Positions 8,045 through 16,961 are shown, counted from the first letter of the stretch. The stretch is 41,508 nt of DNA from DAMCZI01 sp032095175 (GCA_032095175.1 DAMCZI010000040.1:1-41508); one strand, 5' to 3'. Program-made: numbers and translations. The notes: generated from the sequence alone by a model not told the origin.

Positions 8045-9655
8045 TTGAGTATTAAAAAGGTTTTTTATAAAATATACAGGTTTCCATTTTTAATAAGCAT
8101 ACTTTATCAGTATTCAGATACATTCCTTCAAATATATATCGCAAATTCCATAGATGTTTTTTTCAATAAGGCACTTGATGGGAATACAGGATATATTGCA
8201 AAAAACTCCATAGGATTTATTGGGATAATATTTGGAGTAATGCTTATCCAATATCTTATTGCATTGCATGTTGATTGTGAAAGACAGAGAAAGAAACAGA
8301 AATTTAAGAGATATCTCTATGAAGAATTTTTGAACAACAGCCTTATACAAGTTGAGAAGCTGACAACGGGGGAGATATTAACAAGGTTTGATGAGGATGT
8401 TGACAAGGTTATATCTGCCTTTGATGGTTCATGGGGAATTATAGCTGCATCGGTTATTTCAGCTGTAACCTACGTGGCTTATATGGGGAGGGTAAATCTG
8501 ACTGCAGCAATAATAATATTTGTTTTAGGATGTCTTCCATTTATACCATCTATTATATTAAAAAAGGCATTTGCTGCAAACTATGATGGATATTATAAAA
8601 TCGAGGACATGATTGCAGGTCATATAAAGGAAACGATAGATGGGTTTGAGCACATTAAGCTTAATAATATGTACTCCAGAATGGAAAAGGCATATTATAA
8701 GCTTCAAAAGGGAATGGGAAAATGGGCTATGTCTGTGGAAAAGACCTTTATTACTGGGAAGTCAATGAAGGAGGGACTTTTAAGCATAGCTAAATTTGGG
8801 ATGTACGGTTTAATGGGATATTTTCTATACAAAAATATTATAAATCCAGGGGACGTAGTGCTTATGGTTTTACTTTCAACAAAGCTTTTTAGAACTCTTC
8901 AAGCAATTTTTGATGAGTATCAGAATTTAGCAGAGGCAAAGGTTGCAGTTGAAAGAGTTAATGAAATGCTTCCAAAAGAATTGAAGGAGGAAGAGAACAA
9001 AGGTCATAGTTTAGAGGATATAAAAACAATAGAGATAAATAATCTAGTCTTTAAATATGAAGAAAAGCCTGTAATAGACGGCGCAAGTCTTTCTGTTAAA
9101 AAGGGAGAGAAGCTTTTAATTGTGGGATCAAACGGTTCAGGGAAATCCACAATAACAAAGATACTTTTGGGTTTATATAGAGATTATGAAGGAGAAGTAA
9201 AGATAAACGGTATTCCTATAGATAAATTAAATTTAAAAAGCTATAGAAACCTTATTGCATGGATTCCACAGGAACAGTATTTTTATCCAGGAGATGCAGC
9301 CTTTAATATGAAATTGTTATCAAACAAAGTGAGCTTAGGATTTAGCGAATGTGCTTCTGCCTTTGAGATTGATAGAGATATAGCGGAAGGAAGACCATGT
9401 GACAATCTTTCTGGAGGACAGAGACAAAGAATTAGCCTAACAAGGGGACTTTGTAGGGACGGTGACTTATATATACTTGATGAACCTTCAAATTATCTTG
9501 ATTCTAAGGGAATAGATATGCTTAAAAGCTTTATAAAAGAAAGTGACAGAACAATAATAACTATATCCCATGATGAAAATTTAATTGAAGCCTTTGATAG
9601 GGTAGTTAGGCTTCAAGCTGGAAGGTTCTTGGAGGTGAAAAGAAATGAAAAATAA
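8045..9655 (+). CDS. ABC exporter half-transporter, subunit 1
   Basis: This 536-residue half-transporter joins a six-helix exporter membrane domain (about residues 1-310) to an ATPase domain. The ATPase motifs are intact: Walker A GSNGSGKST at 361-369, Q-loop Gln409, signature LSGGQ at 455-459, Walker B with catalytic Glu480 in LDEPSNYLD, and H-loop His509. No peptidase C39 domain is present. It overlaps the second half-transporter by 11 bases, so the two almost certainly form a heterodimer. The substrate is unknown: peptides, lipids or drugs are all possible. The start codon is TTG at 8045; the TTG at 8041 runs into a stop immediately. Two palindromes lie just upstream and may control it. 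Confidence 0.85.
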   Translation: MSIKKVFYKIYRFPFLISILYQYSDTFLQIYIANSIDVFFNKALDGNTGYIAKNSIGFIGIIFGVMLIQYLIALHVDCERQRKKQKFKRYLYEEFLNNSLIQVEKLTTGEILTRFDEDVDKVISAFDGSWGIIAASVISAVTYVAYMGRVNLTAAIIIFVLGCLPFIPSIILKKAFAANYDGYYKIEDMIAGHIKETIDGFEHIKLNNMYSRMEKAYYKLQKGMGKWAMSVEKTFITGKSMKEGLLSIAKFGMYGLMGYFLYKNIINPGDVVLMVLLSTKLFRTLQAIFDEYQNLAEAKVAVERVNEMLPKELKEEENKGHSLEDIKTIEINNLVFKYEEKPVIDGASLSVKKGEKLLIVGSNGSGKSTITKILLGLYRDYEGEVKINGIPIDKLNLKSYRNLIAWIPQEQYFYPGDAAFNMKLLSNKVSLGFSECASAFEIDRDIAEGRPCDNLSGGQRQRISLTRGLCRDGDLYILDEPSNYLDSKGIDMLKSFIKESDRTIITISHDENLIEAFDRVVRLQAGRFLEVKRNEK

Positions 9656-11237
9656 AAAAAGAGAATTGATTCAAGAGTTTATAAAAAAATATTGGCCTCT
9701 ATCATTGGTTGCTATTTTTAAAAATACATTCATTCAATATGTAAACATATATATTGTAGGGATTGTATCCCAAGCAACCGATGCAATTCTTAATAGAGAC
9801 ATCAATACAATAAAGAGTAATTTAATTTCACTTATTTTTGCTGTTATAGCGGTTGTAGTTGTATTTCCTCTGATTGATTATTTCAGCAAAAGGGCATGGG
9901 TTTATCTTGGAGTTAAATTTGATTCTTCAATGTATAACAAATTTACAAGACAGAAAAGAAAGGTGCTAGATGAACAGGAAAATGGAGAACTTGTTTATCG
10001 TGTTGAAAACGATCCTCTAGACTATAGAGGGAATATACATGATATAATAGTTGAATTTTCAGTATTAGTTCTTGTAATTGCACAGTCTCTTTATCTTATG
10101 CTTCCAATACATTTCCTGTTTGCGGTAATATGCTTATTTTTAAGCATACTTCCAGGGCTTATGCCGTTTATCACTAAAGAATGGATAAAAAAATTCTTTA
10201 AGGACGAGAAGGAGTCATTAGGTGAGATAGGAAACCATGAAAAGAAGCTGGTAGAGAATTTTCCCTATACAAGGGTTTATTCATTAAAGGAAAAGGTGCT
10301 TTGTTCCCTTGATGAAGTATACAACAGATATTTTAAAGAGGTATTTAGAAAAAAGGCATCCCTGGAGAGAGGCATAAACTCACTTAACAGCTTTTTCACC
10401 CTTATTTGCCAGGTTGTTATATACATCATAGGGAGCTATTTAATAGCAAAGGGTGCAATAACAGTAGGCCAAGCAGTTAAATTCTTTGGGTTATCCTTTG
10501 TGCTAAAGGACTCAACAGAATATTTAATTTATGGGCTAAAGGCATGTTATCAATTAAATGCTGCAGCAGAAAGAATTCTTGAACTGGTAGGGGATGAAGA
10601 AGTAAGTGGCCAAGTAGAACTAACTAATATAGAGTCAGTTGATTTGAAGGATTTAAGCTTCTCCTACGGTGATAGAAGTATTTTAGACAGAATAAATCTA
10701 TCAATAAAAAAGGGAGAACATGTAGTGCTTAAGGGGGGAAACGGAAGTGGAAAGACAACCTTAATAAAGCTCTTAACAGGATTGTATGACAATTATAATG
10801 GAAGCATTGAGTTTAATGGGATTCCACTAAATGGGATAAATTTAGAATCCCTAAGGGATCAAGTTACACTTGTTTCTCAGATGCCATTTTTATTCAACAC
10901 AACAGTATACGAAAACGTGGCGATGGCAAGAGAAGAGGCGAAACCAGAAGAAATTAATGACATAATCAATAAGCTTGATCTATATGAAATTAAGGGCAAG
11001 AAAGTTGGAGAAAATGGAGCATACTTATCAGGAGGACAAAGACAGAGAATATCCATTGCAAGGGCACTTTTAAGGGATACCCCTGTTGTAATACTTGATG
11101 AACCTGATAATTCACTTGATTTCGAAGGAAACAAATGGGTAAGAGAGATTTTCAAGGATACTGATAAGACTATTATTGTAATAACCCATAATAATAGCTG
11201 GGGTGAGATGTCAGATAAGATTTACAGATTAAGCTAA
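9645..11237 (+). CDS. ABC exporter half-transporter, subunit 2
   Basis: The partner of the previous gene has 530 residues with the same architecture: membrane domain in the first ~310 residues, then an ATPase with Walker A GGNGSGKTT at 364-372, Gln412, LSGGQ at 461-465, Glu486 after Walker B (LDEPDNSLD) and His515. Both subunits therefore retain a catalytic glutamate, unlike heterodimeric exporters with one degenerate site. The ATG is preceded by a GGAGGTG site inside the 3' end of subunit 1. Substrate unknown. The gene is followed by a 124-base gap and an acetyltransferase gene. Confidence 0.87.
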   Translation: MKNKKRELIQEFIKKYWPLSLVAIFKNTFIQYVNIYIVGIVSQATDAILNRDINTIKSNLISLIFAVIAVVVVFPLIDYFSKRAWVYLGVKFDSSMYNKFTRQKRKVLDEQENGELVYRVENDPLDYRGNIHDIIVEFSVLVLVIAQSLYLMLPIHFLFAVICLFLSILPGLMPFITKEWIKKFFKDEKESLGEIGNHEKKLVENFPYTRVYSLKEKVLCSLDEVYNRYFKEVFRKKASLERGINSLNSFFTLICQVVIYIIGSYLIAKGAITVGQAVKFFGLSFVLKDSTEYLIYGLKACYQLNAAAERILELVGDEEVSGQVELTNIESVDLKDLSFSYGDRSILDRINLSIKKGEHVVLKGGNGSGKTTLIKLLTGLYDNYNGSIEFNGIPLNGINLESLRDQVTLVSQMPFLFNTTVYENVAMAREEAKPEEINDIINKLDLYEIKGKKVGENGAYLSGGQRQRISIARALLRDTPVVILDEPDNSLDFEGNKWVREIFKDTDKTIIVITHNNSWGEMSDKIYRLS

Positions 11238-11361
11238 AAAGCATATTGCATCTATAGCGAGCTGATTTATGTAATTTAAGAACTTGATAATCAATAATAA
11301 AGGTTGGTGTGCTATATTTATATAGTAAAAAATTGTTATTAATAATGAGGGGGATCATTTA

Positions 11362-11895
11362 ATGAATGTTAAAGTAGTTTTAGCTAACAAGGAAAATTCA
11401 ATAATAATAAAAAATATTTATCCTTTATACCTGCATGATTTATCTGAGATTCATGGAAACCTTCCAAATGAGTATGGTATTTATGAGGATGAGCCAATTA
11501 AAACATTGATGGAGCAATATGAGGTTCAGAATAAATGGTTTGAGGAGCCAGATAAATTATTCCCATATATCATAATGGCTGATAATAGACCAGCAGGGTT
11601 TATGCTGGTAGCAACGCATCCCTATATACCAAAGGATGTAGACTATCATGTGTACGAATTCTTTTTACTTAGACCTTACCGTGGAAAGAATATAGGGGAA
11701 TCCGCAGCAAAGCAGGTTTTTGATAAGCATGAAGGGAAATGGGGGCTTTTTACCCATCCTACTGAAAACAATAAAAGAGCACAGGGATTTTGGAATAAAA
11801 CAGTAGGCAATTACACATCAGGGAATTATGAAGTAAGTGTTATGGAGACCTTTGATGGTAATAAGATGGTGTTTAAATTTAGCAATAAGAAATAA
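11362..11895 (+). CDS. GNAT-family N-acetyltransferase
   Basis: The 177-residue protein has GNAT topology. The acetyl-CoA loop is recognisable as LLRPYRGKNIGESAAKQVF (around residues 103-121), fitting the Q/RxxGxG/A pattern, and a late TENNKRAQGFWNK segment follows. The preceding strand PAGFMLVATHPYI matches beta-4. The acceptor substrate cannot be told from sequence. The start ATG has a GAGGGGGAT site 8 bases upstream. It ends at a bidirectional terminator shared with murJ, which converges from the other strand. Confidence 0.8.
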   Translation: MNVKVVLANKENSIIIKNIYPLYLHDLSEIHGNLPNEYGIYEDEPIKTLMEQYEVQNKWFEEPDKLFPYIIMADNRPAGFMLVATHPYIPKDVDYHVYEFFLLRPYRGKNIGESAAKQVFDKHEGKWGLFTHPTENNKRAQGFWNKTVGNYTSGNYEVSVMETFDGNKMVFKFSNKK

Positions 11896-11904
11896 CATGA
11901 ATTA

Positions 11905-11939
11905 AAAACTGCTTGATGCTCAAAGCATCAAGCAGTTTT
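11905..11939. terminator. Bidirectional terminator between GNAT and murJ
   Basis: A perfect 15-bp inverted repeat (AAAACTGCTTGATGC and its complement) encloses a 5-base loop, with A-tract and T-tract on either side. It ends 1 base before the murJ stop codon and serves both convergent genes. Confidence 0.9.
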
Positions 11940-11940
11940 A

Positions 11941-13518
11941 CTATGCTCTTTTGAATCTTTTCTTTACGAGATCAAGAACATAATTAAATTCATCCATTTT
12001 TAATATATAAGCTGCTACGGCATATATAATAATGCCTATTATAACAGGTAATCCAACTACGATAATTTGTGTAGGCTTTCCGTTATGGCCCAATAATTCT
12101 TCTATAATCCTATAGGTTATAAAGACAATACTACCCATTACAAGGGATGAAATAACTGACTTTTCTACCGAAACTATAAGCTCTTTTGTTCTAAGGTGAT
12201 TCAATTTCTTCCCAAGCAGTTTATAAAGGAGTGTCATTTCAAGAATTGAAGTTATAGATGTAGAAAATGCTATTCCACCTATTCCAAGATTAGTTAAATT
12301 CACAATGAATAGGCTCAGTACAGCATTAACAACTAGAATAAGAGTACTAATTTTAACAGGAGTTTTAGTGTCTTGTACTGAATAAAAGCCTCTAATTATT
12401 ATGGGTACTATTGACATCCCAATTGATGCAAAGCTATAAAAAGCAAGAGCAATTGCTGTTATACTGACATTTCCCTCAGTAAATTTACCCTGTTTAAATA
12501 ACAGCCTTACTATTGGTACGTTTAAAACAATCATTCCAACAGCTGCGGGTATAGTTATAAATATAAGCACTCTGAGCCCTAAGGAAAAGGTCTTTTTGAA
12601 ATCCTCATACTCTTTTCTTGCAATCTGTGAGGACATTGTTGGATATATTGTTGTTGATATTGCTGCAGAGAATATCCCTACAGGAAGAAGCATTATTCTT
12701 TGCGCATACCTCATTGCTGATAAACTCCCATTATCAAGAAATGATGCTATATTCTGATTTACAAGAAGCTGTGCCCTTACTATGGCAAGTCCAATAATAG
12801 TTGGTCCCAAAAGTTGCAGCATTCTCTTATAGCCAGAGTTTCTAAAATCAAGTTCAAATTTAAACCTTCTAGATACTTTTGAAAATTTCGGTATTTGTAT
12901 AGAGAAATTTGCTATAGCACCAAAGACTGCACCAATAGCTATTCCATATATACCAAGGGGCTTACTAAGAATAATTGTTCCTAATATGATGCCCATATTA
13001 TATACTACAGGCCCAAAAGCAGGAATTTTAAATATTTTATAGGAATTCAATACTCCCCTTACAATTCCAGCCATAACAGTAAAGGTTACTGCAGGAAGTA
13101 TTACTCTTGTTAGACTTACAGTAAGCATGTACTTTTCTGGATTACTAACAACACCTGCCGCAACAAATGGTACAAGATACTTTGTAAATATTTCACCTAT
13201 TATATTAAATCCCAATATAAACAACAGGGCAACGGTTATGAATGTATTTGCTGCCTTCCATGCACCATCCTCATCATCTTTTGCCAAAAATTCTATAAAA
13301 ACAGGTATAAAACCTGCGCTTAAAGCTCCCGCAACAAGTAGGTCAGACATTATATCTGGCAGTGTAAATGCTGCAATATAAGCATCACTTTTCATGCTTG
13401 CGCCGAAAAAGTTTGTCATTAGCATTTCTCTTACAAGGCCCAGTACTCTGCTCAAGAAAAGTGTTATCATGACAATAACGGTTGCTTTGCTTACATTTTC
13501 CTCTTTAGCGTTAACCAT
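11941..13518 (-). CDS. murJ: Lipid II flippase MurJ (MviN family)
   Basis: A 525-residue polytopic protein with about 14 membrane helices. The N-terminus reads TLFLSRVLGLVREMLMTNFFGAS, followed by SDAYIAAFTLPDIMSDLLVAGALSAGFIPVF, the conserved MurJ opening with the arginine that lines the cavity. MurJ flips lipid-linked peptidoglycan precursor across the cytoplasmic membrane. The ATG is preceded by AAGGAGAT. It is transcribed alone on the minus strand, and its stop abuts a bidirectional terminator. Related MOP-family flippases, such as sporulation SpoVB, are possible, but the N-terminal pattern favours MurJ. Confidence 0.88.
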   Translation of the reverse strand: MVNAKEENVSKATVIVMITLFLSRVLGLVREMLMTNFFGASMKSDAYIAAFTLPDIMSDLLVAGALSAGFIPVFIEFLAKDDEDGAWKAANTFITVALLFILGFNIIGEIFTKYLVPFVAAGVVSNPEKYMLTVSLTRVILPAVTFTVMAGIVRGVLNSYKIFKIPAFGPVVYNMGIILGTIILSKPLGIYGIAIGAVFGAIANFSIQIPKFSKVSRRFKFELDFRNSGYKRMLQLLGPTIIGLAIVRAQLLVNQNIASFLDNGSLSAMRYAQRIMLLPVGIFSAAISTTIYPTMSSQIARKEYEDFKKTFSLGLRVLIFITIPAAVGMIVLNVPIVRLLFKQGKFTEGNVSITAIALAFYSFASIGMSIVPIIIRGFYSVQDTKTPVKISTLILVVNAVLSLFIVNLTNLGIGGIAFSTSITSILEMTLLYKLLGKKLNHLRTKELIVSVEKSVISSLVMGSIVFITYRIIEELLGHNGKPTQIIVVGLPVIIGIIIYAVAAYILKMDEFNYVLDLVKKRFKRA

Positions 13519-13705
13519 AATTTATCTCCTTTACCTATATAAGTTATTAACATTATAATGCATAGAACTATTAAATTCAATCTGCCCTATTCTATCTAAA
13601 TTAATCAGGTAGAATGAATATATATCAACTTATTAAAATTAGGAAACAAATATTGATTTATACTTACTTAAATGTAATCATATGGGTAAGGAGGGATCGA
13701 TTATA

Positions 13706-14302
13706 ATGTTTAATATAGTAAATACTGTATTAATAATAATTGTTGAAATTGGTATTTTAATGAATATAGTTATGCTTTTAAAAAGAAAACCCAAAATGAT
13801 TAAAACAAAGCATATATTTTACCCAGCAGGTGCAATAATCGCTATAGAATACATAGGCCTTATTGAAGTTTTTATAATCCATCATGTGTCTATAGAGGAA
13901 ATACTATTTTACCTATTTATATTGGCTATACCGCTACTAATTTTATGTATAAAAAAAGCTGAAATACCTCACTTGTATTTTATTAATCTTAATACAAGAA
14001 GTCTTTATGATTTAATATCCAATATTTTAAAGGAAAAGGATATTTTCTTTGATACAATATACGATGGAAACTTGAAATACAAAATTAATATCCCAGAATG
14101 GGAGTCTACTGTTAGAATATTTGGTACAAAGGAAAGTTCTGCTCTAAGAGTGGGTGGCAAAAACCGAAAAGAAACACTTGTATATTTACAAAATATAATA
14201 AGAGAGAAAATACCAAAGGTAGAAAATGAAAATATATCATTTAAAGAAATTCTAATAAGCATAATACTTCTTGTGTTTTTTTCATGGAATATATTTCGTT
14301 AG
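13706..14302 (+). CDS. Membrane protein of unknown function
   Basis: About 198 residues, starting MFNIVNTVLIII. There are three hydrophobic helices in the first 90 residues, a soluble middle (about 95-175, with LNTRSLYDLISNILKEKDIFFDTIYDGN), and a C-terminal membrane segment ISIILLVFFSWNIF. I start it at ATG 13706 because AAGGAGGGA lies 9 bases upstream; the ATG at 13682 would place that site inside the coding region. No family is recognised. It stands between divergent murJ and the toxin-antitoxin pair. Confidence 0.65.
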   Translation: MFNIVNTVLIIIVEIGILMNIVMLLKRKPKMIKTKHIFYPAGAIIAIEYIGLIEVFIIHHVSIEEILFYLFILAIPLLILCIKKAEIPHLYFINLNTRSLYDLISNILKEKDIFFDTIYDGNLKYKINIPEWESTVRIFGTKESSALRVGGKNRKETLVYLQNIIREKIPKVENENISFKEILISIILLVFFSWNIFR

Positions 14303-14361
14303 CCATATGAGATAGCATGTCTTTTCGATAGAGTATATACTATAGAATAAAGGGGAACAAT

Positions 14362-14391
14362 TTGATAAAATTAAATTATAAAGAATAATAG
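14362..14391 (+). promoter_or_regulatory. Candidate promoter of the mntA-hepT pair
   Basis: TTGATA at 14362-14367 and TAATAG at 14386-14391 are separated by 18 bases. The antitoxin gene begins 29 bases after the -10 box. Confidence 0.45.
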
Positions 14392-14419
14392 ATAGATTCA
14401 ATTAAGGGAGTGCATTAAA

Positions 14420-14827
14420 ATGTATCTACCAAAAGAAACTAAAAAGAAAATAGTGGATTTTTTAAAAGCGGAATTCAGTCCAAAGTTTATATATCTTTTT
14501 GGCTCTTTTGCTAAGGGAGAAGGAAGAGAGGATAGTGATATCGATTTAGCTATCTATACTAATAAGATAATTATTCCATATACTCTTTTTCTAGCTGCTA
14601 ACAATCTCTCTTTTGAAGTTAAAAGAGATGTACAAATTGTGCATCTAAAAGATATAAGTACAGTTTTTTCTGCTCAAATTGTAGGAACAAAAGAAATATT
14701 ATATTGTGAAGATGAAATTTTAATGGCAAATTATGACATCAGAGCTTTTAAGGATTATGCAAAACTAAATGAGGAAAGAAAAATTGTATTGGATGCTATT
14801 GAGAGGGATGGGAAAATATATGGTTAA
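14420..14827 (+). CDS. mntA: MntA-type minimal nucleotidyltransferase antitoxin
   Basis: A 135-residue protein with the polymerase-beta nucleotidyltransferase signature GSFAKGEGREDSDID (residues 28-42), including the metal-binding pair Asp40/Asp42. In the characterised HepT-MntA system MntA neutralises the HEPN toxin by adding AMP groups to a tyrosine near its active site. The downstream toxin gene overlaps this one by 8 bases, so they are co-translated with the antitoxin first. The start ATG follows AAGGGAGTG. This belongs to the group now called type VII toxin-antitoxin systems. Confidence 0.88.
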   Translation: MYLPKETKKKIVDFLKAEFSPKFIYLFGSFAKGEGREDSDIDLAIYTNKIIIPYTLFLAANNLSFEVKRDVQIVHLKDISTVFSAQIVGTKEILYCEDEILMANYDIRAFKDYAKLNEERKIVLDAIERDGKIYG

Positions 14828-15224
14828 GGATGTTTTATATAATAAAATAAGTATAATTGAAAGATGCTTAATTAGAATTAGAGAGGTATACAACAACAAT
14901 CCGGATAATTTAGCGGATTATACTAAACAGGATTCAATTGTGTTAAATATTCAAAGAGCTGTTGAAGCCACTATTGATATAGCCATGTATCTTGTTTCTG
15001 CAAAGAAGCTTGGAATTCCTCAAAACAGCAGAGATGCCTTTGAAGTGCTAAATCATAATAATATTATTGATGATTCTATGCTAAAAAAATTGAAGAACAT
15101 GATAGGATTTAGAAATATTGCGGTTCATAATTATCAGAAACTCAATCTGGATATTTTGCAAAAGGTAATAGAAAATCATTTGGAAGACTTTGAGGAGTTT
15201 ATATACATAATAAATAAAGCTTAA
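14820..15224 (+). CDS. hepT: HepT-type HEPN ribonuclease toxin (DUF86)
   Basis: About 134 residues, all-helical, with the HEPN motif RNIAVHNY: Arg98, His103 and Tyr105 fit R-x4-H-x-Y exactly. In studied systems Arg and His form the RNase site and the Tyr is the residue AMPylated by MntA, so all elements needed for the toxin-antitoxin chemistry are present. I choose ATG 14820, which overlaps the antitoxin stop; the upstream ATG at 14769 would add 17 residues lying within the antitoxin frame. A GAGAGGGATGG stretch provides the ribosome binding site. A terminator follows at once. Confidence 0.88.
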   Translation: MVKDVLYNKISIIERCLIRIREVYNNNPDNLADYTKQDSIVLNIQRAVEATIDIAMYLVSAKKLGIPQNSRDAFEVLNHNNIIDDSMLKKLKNMIGFRNIAVHNYQKLNLDILQKVIENHLEDFEEFIYIINKA

Positions 15225-15244
15225 TATATAGAAAAGAATTTGAG

Positions 15245-15290
15245 GCACTGGATAGAAAACAAATTAAATATCCAGTGCTTAGTCATTTTT
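15245..15290. terminator. Terminator between hepT and the Nudix gene
   Basis: GCACTGGATA (15245-15254) and TATCCAGTGC (15269-15278) form a 10-bp perfect stem with a 14-base AT loop. A TTTTTT run follows after 7 bases on the plus strand. It lies at the meeting point of two convergent genes. Confidence 0.7.
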
Positions 15291-15793
15291 TATATAAAAA
15301 TCAATCCCTTAACATAATTTTCAACAGCATTTCTATACTCTGTAGGTCTGTAATCCATATTTCTTATTAATTCAAGCATTTCATTTTTTGAAATATATTT
15401 AGCATCTGCTACCTCGGATTTTTGTAATGTTAAATCACAAATATCAATATCTTTACATACTACATAGATATCAATAAAATGATTATATTTTTCCCAGCGT
15501 ATCCTTCTTAGGAGGGTTACATCATCTACCTTTATACCAAGCTCTTCATGTATTTCTCTAATAATTGCGGCTTTACTTGTTTCCCCAGCCATAACATGTC
15601 CCATATGTATATCCCAGCCACCTGGTAAAAAGGTTTTTGTGGCTACTCTTTTTTGAATCAAAAAATCTCCCTTTGAATTATATATGTATGCATGTACACC
15701 TAAATCATATTGATTATCAGACAGTGGTGCATCCTTTGGCGCAATTTGACCAGTCTTGCTTCCGTCCCTATTTAAGATATCAAAATACTCCAT
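15290..15793 (-). CDS. Nudix hydrolase
   Basis: A 167-residue protein with a complete Nudix box GHVMAGETSKAAIIREIHEELGI, written here by position: Gly65, Glu71, Arg79, Glu80, Glu83, Glu84, Gly86 (GX5EX7REUXEEXGU). The N-terminal YFDILNRDGSKTG and the PGGWDIHMGH segment match the YfcD/isopentenyl-isomerase-like Nudix subgroup, whose natural substrate is mostly unknown. The ATG is preceded by AAGGAGG at 8 bases. It is transcribed alone, converging on the hepT terminator. Confidence 0.88.
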   Translation of the reverse strand: MEYFDILNRDGSKTGQIAPKDAPLSDNQYDLGVHAYIYNSKGDFLIQKRVATKTFLPGGWDIHMGHVMAGETSKAAIIREIHEELGIKVDDVTLLRRIRWEKYNHFIDIYVVCKDIDICDLTLQKSEVADAKYISKNEMLELIRNMDYRPTEYRNAVENYVKGLIFI

Positions 15794-16182
15794 AAGTTTT
15801 CCTCCTTAGTTTATAAATATAAATTAGTATTTTACATTAAGGGCACTAAAGACTCTACCTCGGATGATGTGCGATTAATGAATTATAAAAAATGATTCAC
15901 ATAAGTGTTTATTGATGAATGTTATTAAGAGCGTTTACGTTAAACATGTTGATACTTAAATATTGTTGAAAAAAGTATGTACTAATTAATCCTTGAGCAG
16001 AAAAATTTGGTGGTTTCTCCTTAAGATGAGAGGGTGTATATGAATAAAAATACAAGGTACTTAATTTAGGGAAAAATGCGCATACAAATAATATACAACA
16101 AAATAGTAAAAGTGGAAAGTATTTAATAAAAAATGCAGCGAATTTTATATTATAGATTTAAAAATATATTTATTTGGAATAG
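15794..16182. other. Intergenic region, no supported gene
   Basis: About 390 bases of AT-rich sequence lie between the divergent Nudix and DUF3796-like genes. The first ~15 bases hold the Nudix ribosome binding site. A 9-codon frame (MNKNTRYLI) at 16040-16069 has a GAGAGGGTG site about 4 bases upstream but is too short to call; it could be the start of a decayed gene. Nothing else is recognisable. Confidence 0.5.
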
Positions 16183-16242
16183 TTGACTTTTATAATCCAT
16201 GGTGATATATTTGTAATAAATAGTGATAAATATATCACCATG
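16183..16242 (+). promoter_or_regulatory. Promoter with overlapping 15-bp inverted-repeat operator
   Basis: TTGACT (16183-16188) and TATATT (16206-16211) are 17 bases apart. A perfect 15-bp inverted repeat, CATGGTGATATATTT (16198-16212) and its complement (16228-16242), covers the -10 box and the start of transcription, and ends 4 bases before the ribosome binding site of the first gene. An Xre regulator is encoded in the same operon. The arrangement suggests self-repression, or an RNA hairpin in the leader. Confidence 0.65.
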
Positions 16243-16256
16243 AAGGAGGCGCCAAG

Positions 16257-16613
16257 ATGTTTAAAAGAAAGATTGGGTATTTGGGATTTGTTGGGTTTGC
16301 TAGTTTTAATGCATTCGATTTTTTTGCATCTCATAATACGGCAGACCTTGGTTATTTATGTTTTCTGGGGTTCTTTGCATATTTTTGGATTGCTAAAATA
16401 GGTGTAAGCATCCCAGATGAACGCTACTATGAAGATTCAAAATTGGCTAAAGCATTTGCCTTTAATATTGCTATAATGGAGTTAATTGTACTGATATTAG
16501 CAGCTATTTTTATACCATCTGTCCGAGAATATTTAATAGCTGGTGTAGCGTTATGCTATTCATCATTGCTTATTATTTATGCAATTAAGTTTTATACATT
16601 AGAGGAGAAATAG
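16257..16613 (+). CDS. Small membrane protein, DUF3796-like
   Basis: A 118-residue protein with about four hydrophobic segments (GYLGFVGFASFNAF, YLCFLGFFAYFWI, AFNIAIMELIVLILAAIFI and AGVALCYSSLLIIYAIKF). Small membrane proteins of this kind (DUF3796) are commonly encoded next to a compact Xre regulator in Firmicutes. That is the case here, with the regulator 8 bases downstream. The ATG has an AAGGAGG site 8 bases upstream. The overlapping frame beginning at 16183 is rejected because it starts inside the promoter. The function of the family is not established. Confidence 0.75.
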   Translation: MFKRKIGYLGFVGFASFNAFDFFASHNTADLGYLCFLGFFAYFWIAKIGVSIPDERYYEDSKLAKAFAFNIAIMELIVLILAAIFIPSVREYLIAGVALCYSSLLIIYAIKFYTLEEK

Positions 16614-16621
16614 GGTGCAAT

Positions 16622-16822
16622 ATGGGAGAGTTTGTTTGTAAATTAAAAAAATATAGGCAGTTAGCAGAATTAACACAAGAGGAGTTGGCCGAAAAAGTTG
16701 GAGTGCGTAGAGAGACAATTATTCGATTGGAAGCAGGAAAATATAATCCATCCTTAAAGCTAGCAATTGATATTTCGAGAGCAGTGAAAGCACCAATAGA
16801 AGATATTTTTATTTTTGATTAA
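16622..16822 (+). CDS. Compact Xre-family transcriptional regulator
   Basis: The 66-residue protein is a single helix-turn-helix domain: KLKKYRQLAELTQEELAEKVGVRRETI followed by RLEAGKYNPSLKLAIDISRA, the classic HTH_3 pattern. It has no effector domain. It is the second gene of an operon whose promoter is overlaid by a perfect inverted repeat, the natural candidate for its binding site. A GGTGCAAT site precedes the start weakly, and the gene follows the membrane protein by 8 bases, so coupling is likely. Confidence 0.88.
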   Translation: MGEFVCKLKKYRQLAELTQEELAEKVGVRRETIIRLEAGKYNPSLKLAIDISRAVKAPIEDIFIFD

Positions 16823-16892
16823 TATTAGTATGAGCAAGTAGAAATACTTAGGTCTGTGTAAGGCATTTATTAAAAACATATAAAGTAGATAT

Positions 16893-16944
16893 GAGCTGCC
16901 CTGGGGTCACATACATTTATAGATGATTTCCCAGGGTTGGTCTC
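16893..16944. terminator. Hairpin between the Xre operon and the ABC-F gene
   Basis: CCCTGGG (16899-16905) pairs with CCCAGGG (16930-16936), with an outer GAG/CTC pair. The loop is long and no clear T-tract follows, so termination activity for these convergent units is uncertain. Confidence 0.4.
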
Positions 16945-16961
16945 ATTCTATGTGTTGGAGA

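Noticed and set aside
1589..11237. RiPP biosynthesis cluster (TldD/E plus ABC exporter plus small ORF)
   Set aside because: No cyclodehydratase, radical SAM or lanthionine enzyme is present, the parts are in separate transcription units, and TldD/E are widespread housekeeping proteases.
16040..16069. Nine-codon frame MNKNTRYLI
   Set aside because: It has a fair ribosome binding site but is isolated, with no attenuator or gene directly after it.
16183..16401. 72-codon frame overlapping the DUF3796-like gene
   Set aside because: It begins at the -35 box of the operon promoter and is out of frame with the well-supported membrane protein gene.
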